NCBI RefSeq assembly: GCF_902804485.1 | Contig: NZ_CADCST010000067.1 | Span: 79,781 to 143,780, forward strand | Source: Flavobacterium collinsii | GTDB lineage: Bacteria; Bacteroidota; Bacteroidia; Flavobacteriales; Flavobacteriaceae | Length of the DNA stretch: 64,000 nucleotides | Direction: 5' to 3' | Shown here: piece by piece, positions 63,529 to 64,000 of the stretch | Position numbering within the stretch: the stretch's first letter is position 1 | How the letters are laid out: each line of letters opens with the position of its first letter | Made by a program: the position numbers and the translations under genes | Notes under the pieces: generated by a model | Seen by the model: the letters and a program-made list of their open reading frames with translations, nothing else | What the model was told of the DNA's origin: nothing | Database searches by the model: none

Positions 63529-64000
63529 TCAATTATATATATTTACGACTTTATCGTTGGCAGTCATAAAAAATGTAAATATTTTATTATAATCATAACT
63601 GATATCAACTTCACAACTATTATCAAATGCAACATTATTAAAAATTCTTCCATAATTAATCGTCTTATTTGGAAGAAGAACAATACAATCAGCTTCTATA
63701 ATCCGAATTATAAAGTCTTTGTTTTGTTTCGACTTACTCTTTGCAAAATTTTTATAAAACATTTTTTCTGCAAAATTATGCCTCAATAAAGCTGTTTCTT
63801 TTTCTTGATCGTTTTCTCTATCAATTTTATCTTTATTTTTTTCTGTTGACTTATGAAGTATTAATGCACTAGATCTATCTTCTTCATCATTTAATTTCAC
63901 ATAATTTTTTAAAACATGAATAACAATATTTTTTTTAGATAAATATATTGTATCTAAGCTATTATTCTTAATTTCAAAAAATAATAAATTTAAACGTGAA
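63529..64000 (-). CDS. Partial protein cut by the right edge
   Basis: The frame stays open to 64000 without a stop, so the gene starts outside. The visible ~156 residues read LNLLFFEIKNNSLDTIYLSK, then a charged helical part (STEKNKDKIDRENDQEKE) and an aromatic end (FAEKMFYKNFAKSKSKQN; FTFFMTANDKVVNIYN). A GTG at 63900 could be an internal start but has no support. By position it could be the immunity gene of the next cassette. No family recognised. Confidence 0.6.
   Translation of the reverse strand, partial: SRLNLLFFEIKNNSLDTIYLSKKNIVIHVLKNYVKLNDEEDRSSALILHKSTEKNKDKIDRENDQEKETALLRHNFAEKMFYKNFAKSKSKQNKDFIIRIIEADCIVLLPNKTINYGRIFNNVAFDNSCEVDISYDYNKIFTFFMTANDKVVNIYN

Noticed and set aside
63480..63530. 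Target-site duplication around element copy 4 and the other copies
   Set aside because: I compared the bases on both sides of all four copies and found no matching direct repeat.

Overview
The window is a stretch of a Flavobacterium-like chromosome (Bacteroidota, Flavobacteriia). This rests on the low GC content, type IX secretion (T9SS) cargo proteins, a SusC/RagA-style TonB receptor with an N-terminal carboxypeptidase-regulatory-like domain, the short 93-residue ATP synthase epsilon subunit, and repeated copies of the Bacteroidetes -7 promoter box TAnnTTTG ahead of genes. Species is inferred from gene content only.

From 1 to about 25.9 kb the content is ordinary core genome. It holds pheS (cut by the left edge), cvpA, a membrane AraC regulator, an alpha/beta hydrolase with a secreted partner, lepA, a WYL regulator, two DinB proteins, thiL, a TPR sensor kinase with its LuxR-like regulator, a small secreted peptide gene, a LytTR regulator whose phospho-acceptor Asp is replaced by Glu, glyS, comF, a secreted reprolysin-type protease, ribF, bioB and a cupin-like protein. 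Promoter boxes decide several starts: TTG for ribF and GTG for comF. They also suggest nearly leaderless mRNAs for glyS and bioF.

From 26 to 43 kb, four very large secreted proteins (1128 to 1452 residues) share a C-terminal module of about 500 residues but have unrelated N-terminal halves: glycine-rich plus fibronectin-like, delta-60 repeats, PA14-like plus Ig-like, and Ig/PKD-like. recX lies between the third and fourth. From 43 to 50 kb come a ketoacyl synthase with a complete Cys-His-His triad, bioA, bioD, a traB/sigma-factor/membrane-protein operon, and bioF. From 50 to 57 kb come atpC and atpD, a GDSL-type lipoprotein and a TonB-dependent receptor, then a small secreted protein.

The last 6 kb (57.9 to 64.0 kb) is the most unusual part. 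All genes point left and form a series of units, each made of a short C-terminal toxin-like fragment followed at once by a small immunity-like gene. Four units are separated by near-identical 206-bp elements in the same orientation (60626, 61706, 62448, 63282), and one by a distinct 160-bp inverted-repeat element (59680). The 206-bp element carries three perfect hairpins, all built on AAGTC-N4-GACTT, between CCCC and GGGG ends. The toxin fragments begin exactly at its left boundary. I read this as a graveyard or reservoir of displaced Rhs-type polymorphic-toxin tips with their immunity genes, in which a MITE/REP-like element marks every junction. The main toxin gene would lie to the right, outside the window. 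No RNA genes, CRISPR arrays, insertion-sequence transposases or replication origins were seen.
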